Positions 34,780-42,033 are shown, counted from the stretch's first letter. The stretch is 43,263 bases of DNA from JAOZTV01 sp965371805 (GCA_965371805.1 CBDUZW010000039.1:1-43263); one strand, 5' to 3'. Numbers and translations are program-made. The notes: a model not told the origin generated them from the letters alone.

Positions 34780-35787
34780 ATGGATAAAAAAGAAAAAATA
34801 CTGCTTGGACATGGCTCCGGTGGAAAATTAATGAGTGAACTTATTTTAGATGAAATTGTCGCAGCATTCGGGAAGGATTCAATACAACTTGATGACTCTG
34901 CAATTTTAGATGTAGGGGATGGTAAAATTGCATTTACAACCGATAGCTATACAATTACTCCTATATTTTTCAGTGGTGGAGATATCGGTTCAATTGCAGT
35001 AAACGGAACTGTTAATGATCTTGCAGTTATGGGAGCAGAGCCGAGATATATATCCTGTGGACTTATTATTGAGGAAGGATTAGATTTGAGTGATTTAAGG
35101 ATTATTTTAAAATCAATGAAAGAGGCTGCTGATTATGCCGGGGTAAAGATAGTTACCGGAGACACAAAAGTTGTTGAAGGTGGCAAGGCTGATAAAATAT
35201 TTATAAATACTGCAGGGATTGGTGTTTTTAATAATAAAGTCATAAGAGACGAAATTAAGGTAGGGGACAAGATAATAGTAAATGGAACAATTGGGGATCA
35301 TGGTATGACCATCATGGCTGAAAGAAATAAGCTCGCTTTTTCATCTGCTTTAGCTTCTGATTGTGCACCATTAAACCATCTTATTAAAAAAGTAATTGAA
35401 AAATACCCTGATGAAGTTAGATTTATCAGGGATGCAACAAGAGGTGGTGTCGCTTCTGTTTTAAATGAAATCGTATTAGATAAGGACTTTTCGGCAAAAT
35501 TAATTGAGAAAGATCTACCAATTAGAGATGAAACTGCCAGTATCTGTGATATTCTTGGAATAGATCCACTTTATTCAGCAAATGAAGGTAAGCTGATAAT
35601 GATAGTAGATGGAAACTATGCTGATAAAATCATATCTCTTATGCAGCAGACTAAAGAGGGAAAAGAAGCAACTATTATTGGTGAAATAACCGATGAGTTC
35701 AAAAGCAGGGTTTATGTAGAAACACTAATAAAAGGAAGAAGAATGGTACCGCTACTCCTTGAGGACCAACTACCAAGAATTTGTTAG
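34780..35787 (+). CDS. hypE: [NiFe]-hydrogenase maturation protein HypE
   Basis: 335 residues, a PurM-like ATPase that dehydrates the carbamoyl group received from HypF to a thiocyanate on its C-terminal Cys and hands cyanide to HypCD. The N-terminal 'LGHGSGGKLMSELI', the ATP site 'TTDSYTITPIFFSGGDIG' and 'RDATRGGVASVLNEI' are standard. The protein ends in 'LPRIC', the invariant PRxC tail with the reactive Cys as last residue, so it is expected to be active. Translation is coupled to hypD. The stop is followed at once by a truncated toxin remnant on the other strand. Confidence 0.97.
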   Translation: MDKKEKILLGHGSGGKLMSELILDEIVAAFGKDSIQLDDSAILDVGDGKIAFTTDSYTITPIFFSGGDIGSIAVNGTVNDLAVMGAEPRYISCGLIIEEGLDLSDLRIILKSMKEAADYAGVKIVTGDTKVVEGGKADKIFINTAGIGVFNNKVIRDEIKVGDKIIVNGTIGDHGMTIMAERNKLAFSSALASDCAPLNHLIKKVIEKYPDEVRFIRDATRGGVASVLNEIVLDKDFSAKLIEKDLPIRDETASICDILGIDPLYSANEGKLIMIVDGNYADKIISLMQQTKEGKEATIIGEITDEFKSRVYVETLIKGRRMVPLLLEDQLPRIC

Positions 35788-35795
35788 GAGAATTA

Positions 35796-35861
35796 TTAAT
35801 TGAATTTTTTGATCAAATTTTTTAAATCTTTTATTGCACTTTTTCGAATACTAATTTTCAT
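35796..35861 (-). pseudogene. N-terminal remnant of a RelE/ParE-type toxin
   Basis: Overlapping the stop of the antitoxin gene, an ATG at 35861 begins a 21-codon frame MKISIRKSAIKDLKNLIKKF, which matches the first strand and helix of RelE/ParE toxins ('K.A.KDL..L'). It then meets TAA, and hypE ends nine bases further on the opposite strand. The rest of a toxin (about 65 residues) is missing. The overlap with the antitoxin is the usual arrangement of such pairs. Confidence 0.55.
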
Positions 35862-36039
35862 TTTTTAAGTATTCATCAAATGGAATAGAATCTTCATGTC
35901 TGGTTTCTTTTATAAGTTTTAAATCATCAATATCTTCTTTTGAAACAATCTCTAAACCGTCTTGCTTTAAATGTTCCAGAAACCATGTAACCTTATCTAA
36001 TAATTTATCATTATCAATGTTTATAGTTATTGAGTGCAT
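35851..36039 (-). CDS. small antitoxin-like protein
   Basis: 62 residues. It begins with a short beta/Arc-like segment 'MHSITINIDNDKLLDKVTWFLEH', followed by 'DIDDLKLIKETRHEDSIPFDEYLKNEN', whose 'IPFDEYL' tail is common in antitoxins of RelE-type toxins. GGAGG five bases before the ATG at 36039 sets the start; an in-frame GTG lies six bases upstream. It has its own good promoter. Its toxin partner survives only as a 20-residue stub, so it may be kept as an orphan antitoxin or be decaying. Confidence 0.6.
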   Translation of the reverse strand: MHSITINIDNDKLLDKVTWFLEHLKQDGLEIVSKEDIDDLKLIKETRHEDSIPFDEYLKNEN

Positions 36040-36061
36040 TTTCACCTCCCATCTTTAATAA

Positions 36062-36090
36062 AGTATAATATATATATAGAATTTATTCAA
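36062..36090 (-). promoter_or_regulatory. promoter of the orphan antitoxin
   Basis: Minus strand: TTGAAT (36090-36085), 17-base spacer of alternating AT, TATACT (36067-36062), followed by a short leader with GGGAGG. The alternating TA run (36066-36078) may also be an operator for the antitoxin. Confidence 0.55.
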
Positions 36091-36124
36091 CCGGGAGTTT
36101 TTCCTACAGGATTTAATTTCAAAT

Positions 36125-36226
36125 CTATATTAAAAGAACAAAAGGTGACAGGTAAGTTTTTTTACTCAATCTTTTGTCTTTAGTTACGATCCATAATAAT
36201 GTATGAGTATCAAGAAGGCATTTCAT
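36125..36226 (-). pseudogene. N-terminal remnant of a VapC-type PIN-domain toxin
   Basis: An ATG at 36226 opens MKCLLDTHTLLWIVTKDKRL SKK, the first strand and helix of PIN-domain toxins ('LLDTHxLLW' with the catalytic Asp). After 'LSKKT' the similarity ends and the frame stops at 36125. The break coincides with the repeat TGACAGGTAAGTTTTTTTA (36146-36164), so that sequence probably replaced the rest of the gene. Confidence 0.65.
36146..36164. repeat. TGACAGGYAAG repeat, copy 1
   Basis: Nineteen bases that recur at 43086-43104 with one mismatch (T for C in AGGTAAG). This copy interrupts the VapC remnant. Confidence 0.6.
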
Positions 36227-36285
36227 TACATATATTCCTCAAAATCTTCAAGAGGCTTGTCAAAATCATCTGATATTTTTATTTT
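36226..36285 (-). pseudogene. C-terminal remnant of a Phd-type antitoxin
   Basis: Immediately upstream of, and overlapping, the VapC remnant, a frame bounded by a stop reads KIKISDDFDKPLEDFEEYM, the toxin-binding tail of Phd/YefM antitoxins paired with PIN toxins. The N-terminal DNA-binding part is absent. About 55 bases further upstream the next plus-strand gene begins. Confidence 0.55.
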
Positions 36286-36340
36286 TCACTATACATCAGA
36301 ATGCTATACTGGATTTATTATAATTATTTCAGGAGGATAA

Positions 36341-36568
36341 ATGAATATTAATTTAGTTAAAATTTTAAATATGTCGAAGAGGAAGAATTTATTTACAAAA
36401 CCGCCAAAGATCGGTGTTATCAACGATATTATGAAAGAGTTTGAATTAAATAGAGATGAAGCGGTTCTTTTTTCTGTTGTTGCAAAACTTTCCTTTGAAA
36501 AAAGGGGACAGCCGATCATGATGACTTGTCCTCACCCAAAGACTATGAAAATGTTTCTATTTTCATAG
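36341..36568 (+). CDS. truncated open frame of unknown origin
   Basis: 75 codons with a strong AGGAGG ribosome site. The sequence has a helical pattern ('PPKIGVINDIMKEFELNRDEAVLFSVVAKLSFEKRG') like the N-terminal helical bundle of some larger regulators or AAA proteins; I do not recognise a family. The last residues (from about 'MMTCPHP') look like junction sequence, and the frame stops at the point where the tryptophanase remnant starts in another frame. It is probably the 5' end of a broken gene joined to another by deletion. It could still be translated. Confidence 0.4.
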   Translation: MNINLVKILNMSKRKNLFTKPPKIGVINDIMKEFELNRDEAVLFSVVAKLSFEKRGQPIMMTCPHPKTMKMFLFS

Positions 36569-37055
36569 TAGGCAAGAATTTACTCTTGCTCAAGGCCTTG
36601 ATGAGGGGACAGAATTTGAATACCTTGAATCTAGGATCAGGCAGGTAAAATACCTTGGAGATAAACTAATTGAATATGGAATACCGGTATTGGAACCAAT
36701 TGGTGGACACGCTGTATTTATTGATGCAAAAAAGTTTTTTCCAAATATTCCGCAGAGTGAATTTTCAGCACAGCTTCTTGGTGTAGAATTATATATTGAA
36801 GGTGGAGTGAGAGGTGTTGAAATCGGTACCCTCCTTGCGGACAGAGATCCGAAGACAAGAGAGAACAGATATCCTGACCTGGAATTATTAAGACTTGCAA
36901 TTCCAAGAAGAGTATATTCAGATAACCATAAGAACTATATTACAGCATCAATAAAAAATGTCTATGAGAGAAGAAACGATATAAAAAAAGGGCTGAAAAT
37001 TCTTGAAGAAGCACCGATAATGAAACATTTTACTGTAAAACTTGATAGATTGTAA
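36549..37055 (+). pseudogene. C-terminal third of a tryptophanase/tyrosine phenol-lyase
   Basis: The open frame reads 'LAQGLDEGTEFEYLESRIRQ', then 'GGHAVFIDAKKFFPNIP', 'ELYIEGGVRGVEIGTLL', 'ELLRLAIPRRVY' and 'MKHFTVKLDRL'. These blocks match the last ~155 residues of TnaA-type beta-eliminating lyases. The first ~310 residues, including the PLP-binding Lys, are missing, so no enzyme can be made. The frame has no plausible start with a ribosome site; a TTG at 36690 is internal. The surviving part has no internal stop or frameshift, so the deletion may be recent. A hairpin terminator follows. Confidence 0.8.
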
Positions 37056-37062
37056 ATAAAAT

Positions 37063-37084
37063 GGGGCAGATTCCAAACCTGCCC
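37063..37084 (+). terminator. hairpin terminator after the lyase remnant
   Basis: GGGCAG (37064-37069) pairs with CTGCCC (37079-37084) over a nine-base loop, followed by a T-rich tract. It is shaped like REP-type palindromes and shares AAACCTGCCC with the terminator at 20017. The rest of the gap to 37216 holds nothing I recognise. Confidence 0.6.
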
Positions 37085-37216
37085 TTATTACTTTGTTATT
37101 TTTTAGAAAAATCTATTTTTTCTTTAAAATACTCTGGAAGTGGACATTCTCATTATTCAGGTCTGTTTTTTAAATTCATTTTATTTGCGACATAACCGTT
37201 TATTTTACGTTTGTAT

Positions 37217-38551
37217 TCATTTTAATATACTAATTATAAGTTCCGGGATTTTTTTTATTGCAAAAAGAGGAATTGATATAATGGGTAGTGTGTCATCAAA
37301 TGGAAGTTGGGAAACTTTCACTCCGGCGGAAAGATTAACTTTTTGTAAAAATAGATGCATACTTCTCAAAGTTCCTGTTTTTCCTGATTTCACTTCTATA
37401 GGAAGTGCTTTTGAGCAGCAGGGGACTATATAGTCAACTTCAGCATTACTGTTTTTTGCTTCTCTTACCCAATAGTATAGGGATGGTTGTACGTGACAAT
37501 TCTGATAAGCCATTAATTCCTGAGCTGTAAATTGCTCTGCGATAGCACCATCATTAATTTTTATAAAATCTTCAGTAGAGGTTAAAAATATGTCACTGTT
37601 AAGACCGCATAAATTTTGCATTAATCCTATATCCAGGAAAACTGTTTTGAACTTATTTTCTTTTGATTCTGCTTCAAGTGGAAGTCCGTTTCCACTTGTG
37701 TGTTTTACTCTGAAAACTACTCCTGCTTTTTCCAGCAATATCAATGCTTCTTTTAGATCTCTTGATTGCATATTCTTATCAATATTTGAATATTTGAATT
37801 TTTTACCCACCATTTTGGGTACCGAATAAAATATCTTTTGAAGATATTTATACTTTACTTTACTTGCATATTTTCCGAAATCATCCCGATAAGTTTGAAT
37901 TATTATTGTTTGAATATTTAAACATTTTTTTATATCTTTTGAATGAATATATTCAAAAATAACAGCAGGCATACCACCAATAATTGAGTAAAGCTTTATA
38001 AGTGACAGGAAATGTTCATGAATTACTTGTGAAGGAAAGTTTTTTCGAGTTAGATTTTCAATTAAATTTCTGGATTTTTCCTCTCCAATCGCCTCTAAAA
38101 ACTCTAAAAAAGACATTGGTTTTAAGAAAATATATTGTATTCTGCCTACAGGCATTTTGAAATCTTCTTGTGCTAAAGAAAATTCAAGTAATGATCCTGC
38201 TCCAATAACATGCAAATCTGCAAACTGTTCATAAAAGTATCGTAATGAAATAATTGCATTTGGGCATTCCTGTATCTCATCTAAGAATAATAGAGTTTTA
38301 CCTGGAGTAATTTCAGAATTTGAGATAATTGAAATGGTTTCTATTATTTTTTTTGGTTCTAAAGTTTCAAAACATACTTTATATTTTGGATTTTGTTCAA
38401 AATTAATTTCAACTAAGTTATCAAAGTTTTCTTTGCCAAATTCTCTTATGGAGTAGGATTTTCCAACCTGTCTTGCACCTCTTACTAAAATCGGGTATCT
38501 CCTTTTTTCATTTTTCCATTTCTTAAATATTTCCTCTATATCTCTTTTCAT
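37217..38551 (-). CDS. AAA_14/DUF4143 ATPase
   Basis: About 444 residues. The N-terminal AAA domain has Walker A 'VRGARQVGKSYSIREFG' and Walker B 'TLLFLDEIQECPNAI'. A sensor-like 'HVIGAGSLLEFSL' and a winged-helix-like middle ('NIDKNMQSRDLKEALILLEKAGVV') follow. The C-terminal DUF4143 part has a nuclease-fold look ('AEVDYIVPCCSKALPIEVKSGKTG': Asp, Glu-x-Lys). Such proteins are abundant in anaerobes and archaea and of unsettled function; a defence or toxin-antitoxin role is often proposed. GGAGGAAAG before the second Met (38551) sets the start rather than the ATG at 38563. Intact, in a region where neighbouring genes are broken. Confidence 0.85.
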   Translation of the reverse strand: MKRDIEEIFKKWKNEKRRYPILVRGARQVGKSYSIREFGKENFDNLVEINFEQNPKYKVCFETLEPKKIIETISIISNSEITPGKTLLFLDEIQECPNAIISLRYFYEQFADLHVIGAGSLLEFSLAQEDFKMPVGRIQYIFLKPMSFLEFLEAIGEEKSRNLIENLTRKNFPSQVIHEHFLSLIKLYSIIGGMPAVIFEYIHSKDIKKCLNIQTIIIQTYRDDFGKYASKVKYKYLQKIFYSVPKMVGKKFKYSNIDKNMQSRDLKEALILLEKAGVVFRVKHTSGNGLPLEAESKENKFKTVFLDIGLMQNLCGLNSDIFLTSTEDFIKINDGAIAEQFTAQELMAYQNCHVQPSLYYWVREAKNSNAEVDYIVPCCSKALPIEVKSGKTGTLRSMHLFLQKVNLSAGVKVSQLPFDDTLPIISIPLFAIKKIPELIISILK

Positions 38552-38578
38552 TCTTTCCTCCATAAACCTTCAAAAATG

Positions 38579-38607
38579 ATTATATACAATATTTGCAGAA
38601 AATACAA
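38579..38607 (-). promoter_or_regulatory. promoter of the DUF4143 ATPase
   Basis: Minus strand: TTGTAT (38607-38602), 17-base spacer, TATAAT (38584-38579), then a leader of about 27 bases with GGAGG. Confidence 0.6.
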
Positions 38608-38620
38608 TGGTGTTTTCTGC
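38595..38620. promoter_or_regulatory. inverted repeat over the -35 of the ATPase promoter (candidate operator)
   Basis: GCAGAAAA (38595-38602) and TTTTCTGC (38613-38620) are perfect 8-base arms around a 10-base centre that contains most of the -35 box. Placement suits a repressor site, possibly autoregulation by the winged-helix-containing ATPase. A partial echo (CTGCAAATACTT) lies near 38651. Confidence 0.45.
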
Positions 38621-39090
38621 GTTATTTGACTAAAATACAACGTTAAAATCTGCAAATACTTAAGGAGATTTTATTATAAAAAAAAAGGGAAGGTTGGGGT
38701 AAATTAAACATTTAGGGATAATTCCCCACGAACATATCCAAAAGCCCCCTTTATATTTAAATATACTAGAATTTGCACTACCTTGAAATTTAACTGTTTT
38801 TAATCCATGTTTTTTTGGAAGCTATATTTTTCTGTTCAAAACTTAATTCTTTTTAAGATATAATAATTAAAATCCATTCTGATAATTATAGTTTTTCCCT
38901 TCTTTCATTTTTTGTATTTCCTAAAATTATTTGACAATGATTTATGCTTTATCTATAATCCAGTTTAAAGATCATGGAGGTCTCATTTAGTTCTTTGACT
39001 TTTCTGTTATGTTGTCGTTTATATGGTATTAAAAATAATACTGCATTTTCAAATCCTCTAATTTTATGTTTTGGGGTCTATGTTTTGGGG
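38621..39090. other. 470-base stretch without a recognisable gene
   Basis: Between the bacterial ATPase promoter and the first archaeal-style gene I see no recognisable gene. It contains a loose GGGG/CCCC hairpin (about 38696-38728), an orphan consensus promoter (38931-38959), a 60-codon open frame from 38974 without family resemblance, and a 14-base tandem duplication at its right end. The bacterial/archaeal-style boundary must lie here. Confidence 0.5.
38931..38959 (+). promoter_or_regulatory. orphan consensus promoter
   Basis: TTGACA (38931-38936), 17-base spacer, TATAAT (38954-38959): a perfect bacterial promoter. The ATG at 38974 behind it opens a frame starting MEVSFSSLTFLLCCRLYG that runs across the tandem duplication and into the 3' end of the opposing gene. 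No known gene follows, so the promoter has probably lost its gene. Confidence 0.55.
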
Positions 39091-39092
39091 TC
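39065..39092. repeat. 14-base tandem duplication TATGTTTTGGGGTC
   Basis: Two perfect adjacent copies (39065-39078 and 39079-39092), the second running into AGGCAAGAATTATTC. It marks the left edge of the archaeal-style block, and the second copy overlaps the first two bases of the stop-codon complement of the next gene. Confidence 0.8.
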
Positions 39093-39534
39093 AGGCAAGA
39101 ATTATTCTTTTTTTATTTATTATATTACTAAAAAGAGGTTTATTTTCTTTTAAAAAATCATTTCTAATTGCCCAATATAAAATGGATAAATTATAAAAAC
39201 TTCTAATTGATTCTTTTGAATTACTAAGAGACATATTTTTTTTAAAATCATTTTTTAATTTAATCAATAAATCATTAGACGAATCTGTCTCTAAAAAAGA
39301 GATTTTATCTGCAAGAGTATTTTTATTATTAAATATTAAATCTTTTGTTTCCATCTGAAATGAATCATACTGTGACTTAAAAAAAGAGTCAGAAGATGAC
39401 CTCATCTGATTAATATCAGGCATTACTCTTGCCTTAAACATCTCTTTAGAAAAATATTTTGAATTTAAATCAGGCCATATTGAACCAATTACATGTTTGT
39501 TTAAGTTTTTATCTGCAGACATCTTTAAGATCAT
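39091..39534 (-). CDS. hypothetical protein, first gene of the archaeal-style block
   Basis: 147 residues, no signal peptide or membrane helix, mostly helical and Ser/Asn/Lys-rich ('MSADKNLNKHVIGSIWPDLN', 'SIRSFYNLSILYWAIRNDFL'). I do not recognise a family. Its last three codons and stop are formed by the CAGGCAAG repeat sequence, so the natural C-terminus may have been lost and replaced at the junction. A GGAAA/TTTATATA element lies about 40 bases before the ATG, as expected for archaeal TATA promoters; bacterial -35/-10 boxes were not found. An in-frame ATG also occurs at 39522. Confidence 0.5.
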   Translation of the reverse strand: MILKMSADKNLNKHVIGSIWPDLNSKYFSKEMFKARVMPDINQMRSSSDSFFKSQYDSFQMETKDLIFNNKNTLADKISFLETDSSNDLLIKLKNDFKKNMSLSNSKESIRSFYNLSILYWAIRNDFLKENKPLFSNIINKKRIILA

Positions 39535-39570
39535 TATTTTTATATTATAAAATCAGATAATCAACCCCAA

Positions 39571-39586
39571 TATATAAACATTTCCA
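39571..39586 (-). promoter_or_regulatory. archaeal-type BRE/TATA box (hypothetical gene)
   Basis: Minus strand: GGAAATG followed by TTTATATA. The TATA centre is about 41 bases upstream of the ATG, which places initiation shortly before the start codon. It is divergent from the next box. Confidence 0.5.
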
Positions 39587-39614
39587 CAATATTCACTCTC
39601 CAGTGACAACAAAA

Positions 39615-39632
39615 CCGAAACCTTTATAAATA
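39615..39632 (+). promoter_or_regulatory. archaeal-type BRE/TATA box (exported lipoprotein-like gene)
   Basis: CCGAAACC followed directly by TTTATAAATA, a close match to the archaeal BRE plus TATA consensus. The predicted start of transcription near 39655 leaves a leader of about 70 bases with GAGGAGG before the ATG. Confidence 0.6.
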
Positions 39633-39724
39633 ACTGACACCATAAAGAAATAAAAGAGTTTAAATAATACTAATATAATACTAAAAAAACAAAATAAAAA
39701 AAGAGAGTTGAGGAGGAAAACAAA

Positions 39725-40546
39725 ATGACATCAAATAATCTTGAAGAAAAAATTGATCTGAGTAAAAGAAATTTCTTAAAAGGCACTGCCAAAGCAGGAG
39801 GATCACTCCTATTACTAAAATTAGCTCAATGTAAAACAAATGAATCCGTAGTTGGCGGTTCAGGATCAGCACAACCAAAACCAGTAGCTTATGATGGTGT
39901 AACGCCTCTTACTGAAGCAACAATCAGAACTGATATGGGAACTTATAGTGTTGGAGAAGTAGCACAGTGGATTAATAACCCTATGGGAACAATCATGGCA
40001 GCAGGTTATATCACTAGAGAAGCTAAATTAAGCAGCAGAGATTTTATCATGGTTCCTACTAGTGAAGAAGGATTTTATTCAGATGTAAACGTTGCTCAAA
40101 AAGGAACTCATAAATTTGCAGGAGATGTTAAAGTATATATTGATGGACCTACAGGTACTGATTACACCAACGTTAAAGATAGATTTAGCGTAGTTGCAGG
40201 AGCATCATACGCACATAGCTATGTTGGTAGTGAAGGAGAAGCAAATTTTGTTGTTAGATTAGATCAAGATACAACTAATCATGGGGAAGTTGTTGAAAAC
40301 GGAATTATCAGTAAAACCACTGTAAAATTAGAACCAGGAGCTGCCAATAGAGAAATTGATGAAGAAATAGCTCAAGGACTGCTTCATGTAGGAAATAGCA
40401 CTTATGGAATTCCAACTACTGGCAGTAGTTGCATCGCAGGAGATGGTCAAGGATGGAATGAAAAAGTAGATAGACCTATAATGAATGCATTTAAAAATAG
40501 AGATTACAGTAAATTCCAAGGTAATGGAATGGAAACTGAAAAATAA
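39725..40546 (+). CDS. exported protein with Tat-like lipoprotein signal
   Basis: 273 residues. The N-terminus 'LSKRNFLKGTAKAGGSLLLLK' has the shape of a twin-arginine signal with a Lys-Arg pair in place of Arg-Arg, and ends at 'LAQC', a lipobox-like Cys. So export in folded form and lipid anchoring are plausible. The mature part is beta-rich with many Gly, Thr and Asp ('DVNVAQKGTHKFAGDVKVYIDGPTGTD') and no motif I recognise. GAGGAGG precedes the ATG. It is convergent with a cysteine-rich gene, 40 bases apart. It is likely a surface protein. Confidence 0.6.
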   Translation: MTSNNLEEKIDLSKRNFLKGTAKAGGSLLLLKLAQCKTNESVVGGSGSAQPKPVAYDGVTPLTEATIRTDMGTYSVGEVAQWINNPMGTIMAAGYITREAKLSSRDFIMVPTSEEGFYSDVNVAQKGTHKFAGDVKVYIDGPTGTDYTNVKDRFSVVAGASYAHSYVGSEGEANFVVRLDQDTTNHGEVVENGIISKTTVKLEPGAANREIDEEIAQGLLHVGNSTYGIPTTGSSCIAGDGQGWNEKVDRPIMNAFKNRDYSKFQGNGMETEK

Positions 40547-40586
40547 AACAAAAAATAAATTTTTTTTATTATTTTTTATTAATTAT

Positions 40587-41876
40587 TCAATAATGAGTTA
40601 TATCTAAATAATCTTTAAAATTGGGATCTCCGAATTCTCCAGTGAGACAACAAGCTTGATATCTAGGATCATTAATCAAACAATATTTTGTATCTTCGAC
40701 ATTATCCCAAAAACTTGAACTACTAGGAGCTACAGTACACTTATCACTTGAAGAAGGTCCAGAATTACAATGAGCTTCTTCTACACAATAACCACCAGCA
40801 TCCCAGCTCCAACCAACAGCACAACAATGACCATCAGTACAATAAGTACTACCAGCACAATCGCCATCATTAGCACAACTATACAAGCATTTACTATTCT
40901 CACAAATAAAGTTATTTGGGCAAGTTTTATCAACGTTTATTAATCTTTCCACACCCCATGATACTCCATCAAGATATACTTGTCTTACTACATTATCTCC
41001 TCTTCCTGATAAACAGCTATCATAATATAACTGATTTAATTCATCACTATAAACCATTCCTCTTCTTGTCAGACACATTCCTCTATTAGTATCTGGAGAT
41101 CCAACTGATGTTTGCATAACTTCAGACCAGGAATTACTTGCATCATTATATTCTTTTCTGTAAGAATCATAATCTAAATGAGCAGAGCATGGATCAGCAC
41201 ACCCTATAGTATTTGGATTAACCCAGTATTCGCTTTCACCAGGACAATCACTTCCTCTTGGAGGAGGGTTACATTGACAAATATAATCAGGGTTGCCTTT
41301 TAATTTACCAAAATCGTTTATTAATTCAAATTCGTATGCTCCTGAATCAGGATCATAATCTATACATCGAGCTCCATATTCACAATAGGCAGGTGTTGTT
41401 GGACATGCCACTCCTGAAGTTACACATCCATAACTAGTATCAGGTGGAGTCATAGTAGTAGTGCAATATTGATTATTAGTACATTGATAACCTGTTGGAC
41501 AAGAAGTAACTATTTTATTTAAGCACCCATCATTTCCTACTTCGCAATTATATTGAGCGTTAGTACTATCACAACCTCTTGAGCTAGTTGAAATACAACC
41601 AGCATCATTTGAACATGCAGGAGTACAATCACAAAGACCTGAATTATCACAGATACCGCCTGATGCGCCACAACTGCCTGTGCAAGGAGTGCCTGTAGCA
41701 GGTGTTTCTACACATCCTAACCGACGGCTACAGCTATCTGATATACACTCATAACCGCTATCACAATTCATCACAGTACAATCGAAGATTTCACCTTCAC
41801 CAATAGGAGGCGCTGCAATTACGATCATTGAAGATAATAAAGAGAATAGAATAATTAGACTTATATTTTTTTTCAT
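40587..41876 (-). CDS. exported cysteine-rich protein
   Basis: About 429 residues. A signal peptide ('NISLIILFSLLSSMIVIAAPP') leads into a mature chain with dozens of Cys in short repeats of the kind 'GxCxxxGxCDC', 'CSNDAGCIS', 'CANDGDCAGSTYCTDGHCC', resembling EGF/dickkopf-like disulfide knots. No membrane anchor at the C-terminus, so it is secreted or bound to the surface through partners. The start is the ATG at 41876, seven bases after AGGTGAG; a GTG in frame at 41885 lies inside that ribosome site. Codon composition is visibly richer in G+C than the bacterial block. Proteins of this look are common in DPANN archaea; family unknown. Confidence 0.65.
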   Translation of the reverse strand: MKKNISLIILFSLLSSMIVIAAPPIGEGEIFDCTVMNCDSGYECISDSCSRRLGCVETPATGTPCTGSCGASGGICDNSGLCDCTPACSNDAGCISTSSRGCDSTNAQYNCEVGNDGCLNKIVTSCPTGYQCTNNQYCTTTMTPPDTSYGCVTSGVACPTTPAYCEYGARCIDYDPDSGAYEFELINDFGKLKGNPDYICQCNPPPRGSDCPGESEYWVNPNTIGCADPCSAHLDYDSYRKEYNDASNSWSEVMQTSVGSPDTNRGMCLTRRGMVYSDELNQLYYDSCLSGRGDNVVRQVYLDGVSWGVERLINVDKTCPNNFICENSKCLYSCANDGDCAGSTYCTDGHCCAVGWSWDAGGYCVEEAHCNSGPSSSDKCTVAPSSSSFWDNVEDTKYCLINDPRYQACCLTGEFGDPNFKDYLDITHY

Positions 41877-41883
41877 GTTGGTC

Positions 41884-41910
41884 ACTCACCTTATAATATA
41901 TTATAGTGAC
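41884..41910. repeat. palindrome in the leader of the cysteine-rich gene
   Basis: TATAATATATTATA is self-complementary and is bracketed by GTCACT/AGTGAC arms, forming an imperfect dyad between the TATA-like box and the AGGTGAG ribosome site. It may be an operator or an RNA hairpin that hides the ribosome site. Confidence 0.4.
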
Positions 41911-41925
41911 TACTTATAGTTTTAT

Positions 41926-41945
41926 TATTTTTAAATCCTTCGGTT
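41926..41945 (-). promoter_or_regulatory. archaeal-type BRE/TATA box (cysteine-rich gene, minus strand)
   Basis: Minus strand: CCGAAGGA followed by TTTAAAAATA, about 50 bases upstream of the ATG. No bacterial -35/-10 pair with 17-base spacing was seen. Confidence 0.45.
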
Positions 41946-41970
41946 ACATTATTTTCTATAAAATAATTAT

Positions 41971-41986
41971 CCAAAACATTTAAATA
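41971..41986 (+). promoter_or_regulatory. archaeal-type TATA box (cysteine-rich gene, plus strand)
   Basis: CCAAAACA followed by TTTAAATA, about 48 bases before the ATG at 42034, with AGGTGAGG as ribosome site at 42017-42024. Confidence 0.45.
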
Positions 41987-42033
41987 CGTATAATCCCATT
42001 TTTAATTTATATTTTTAGGTGAGGTAGTTTACA

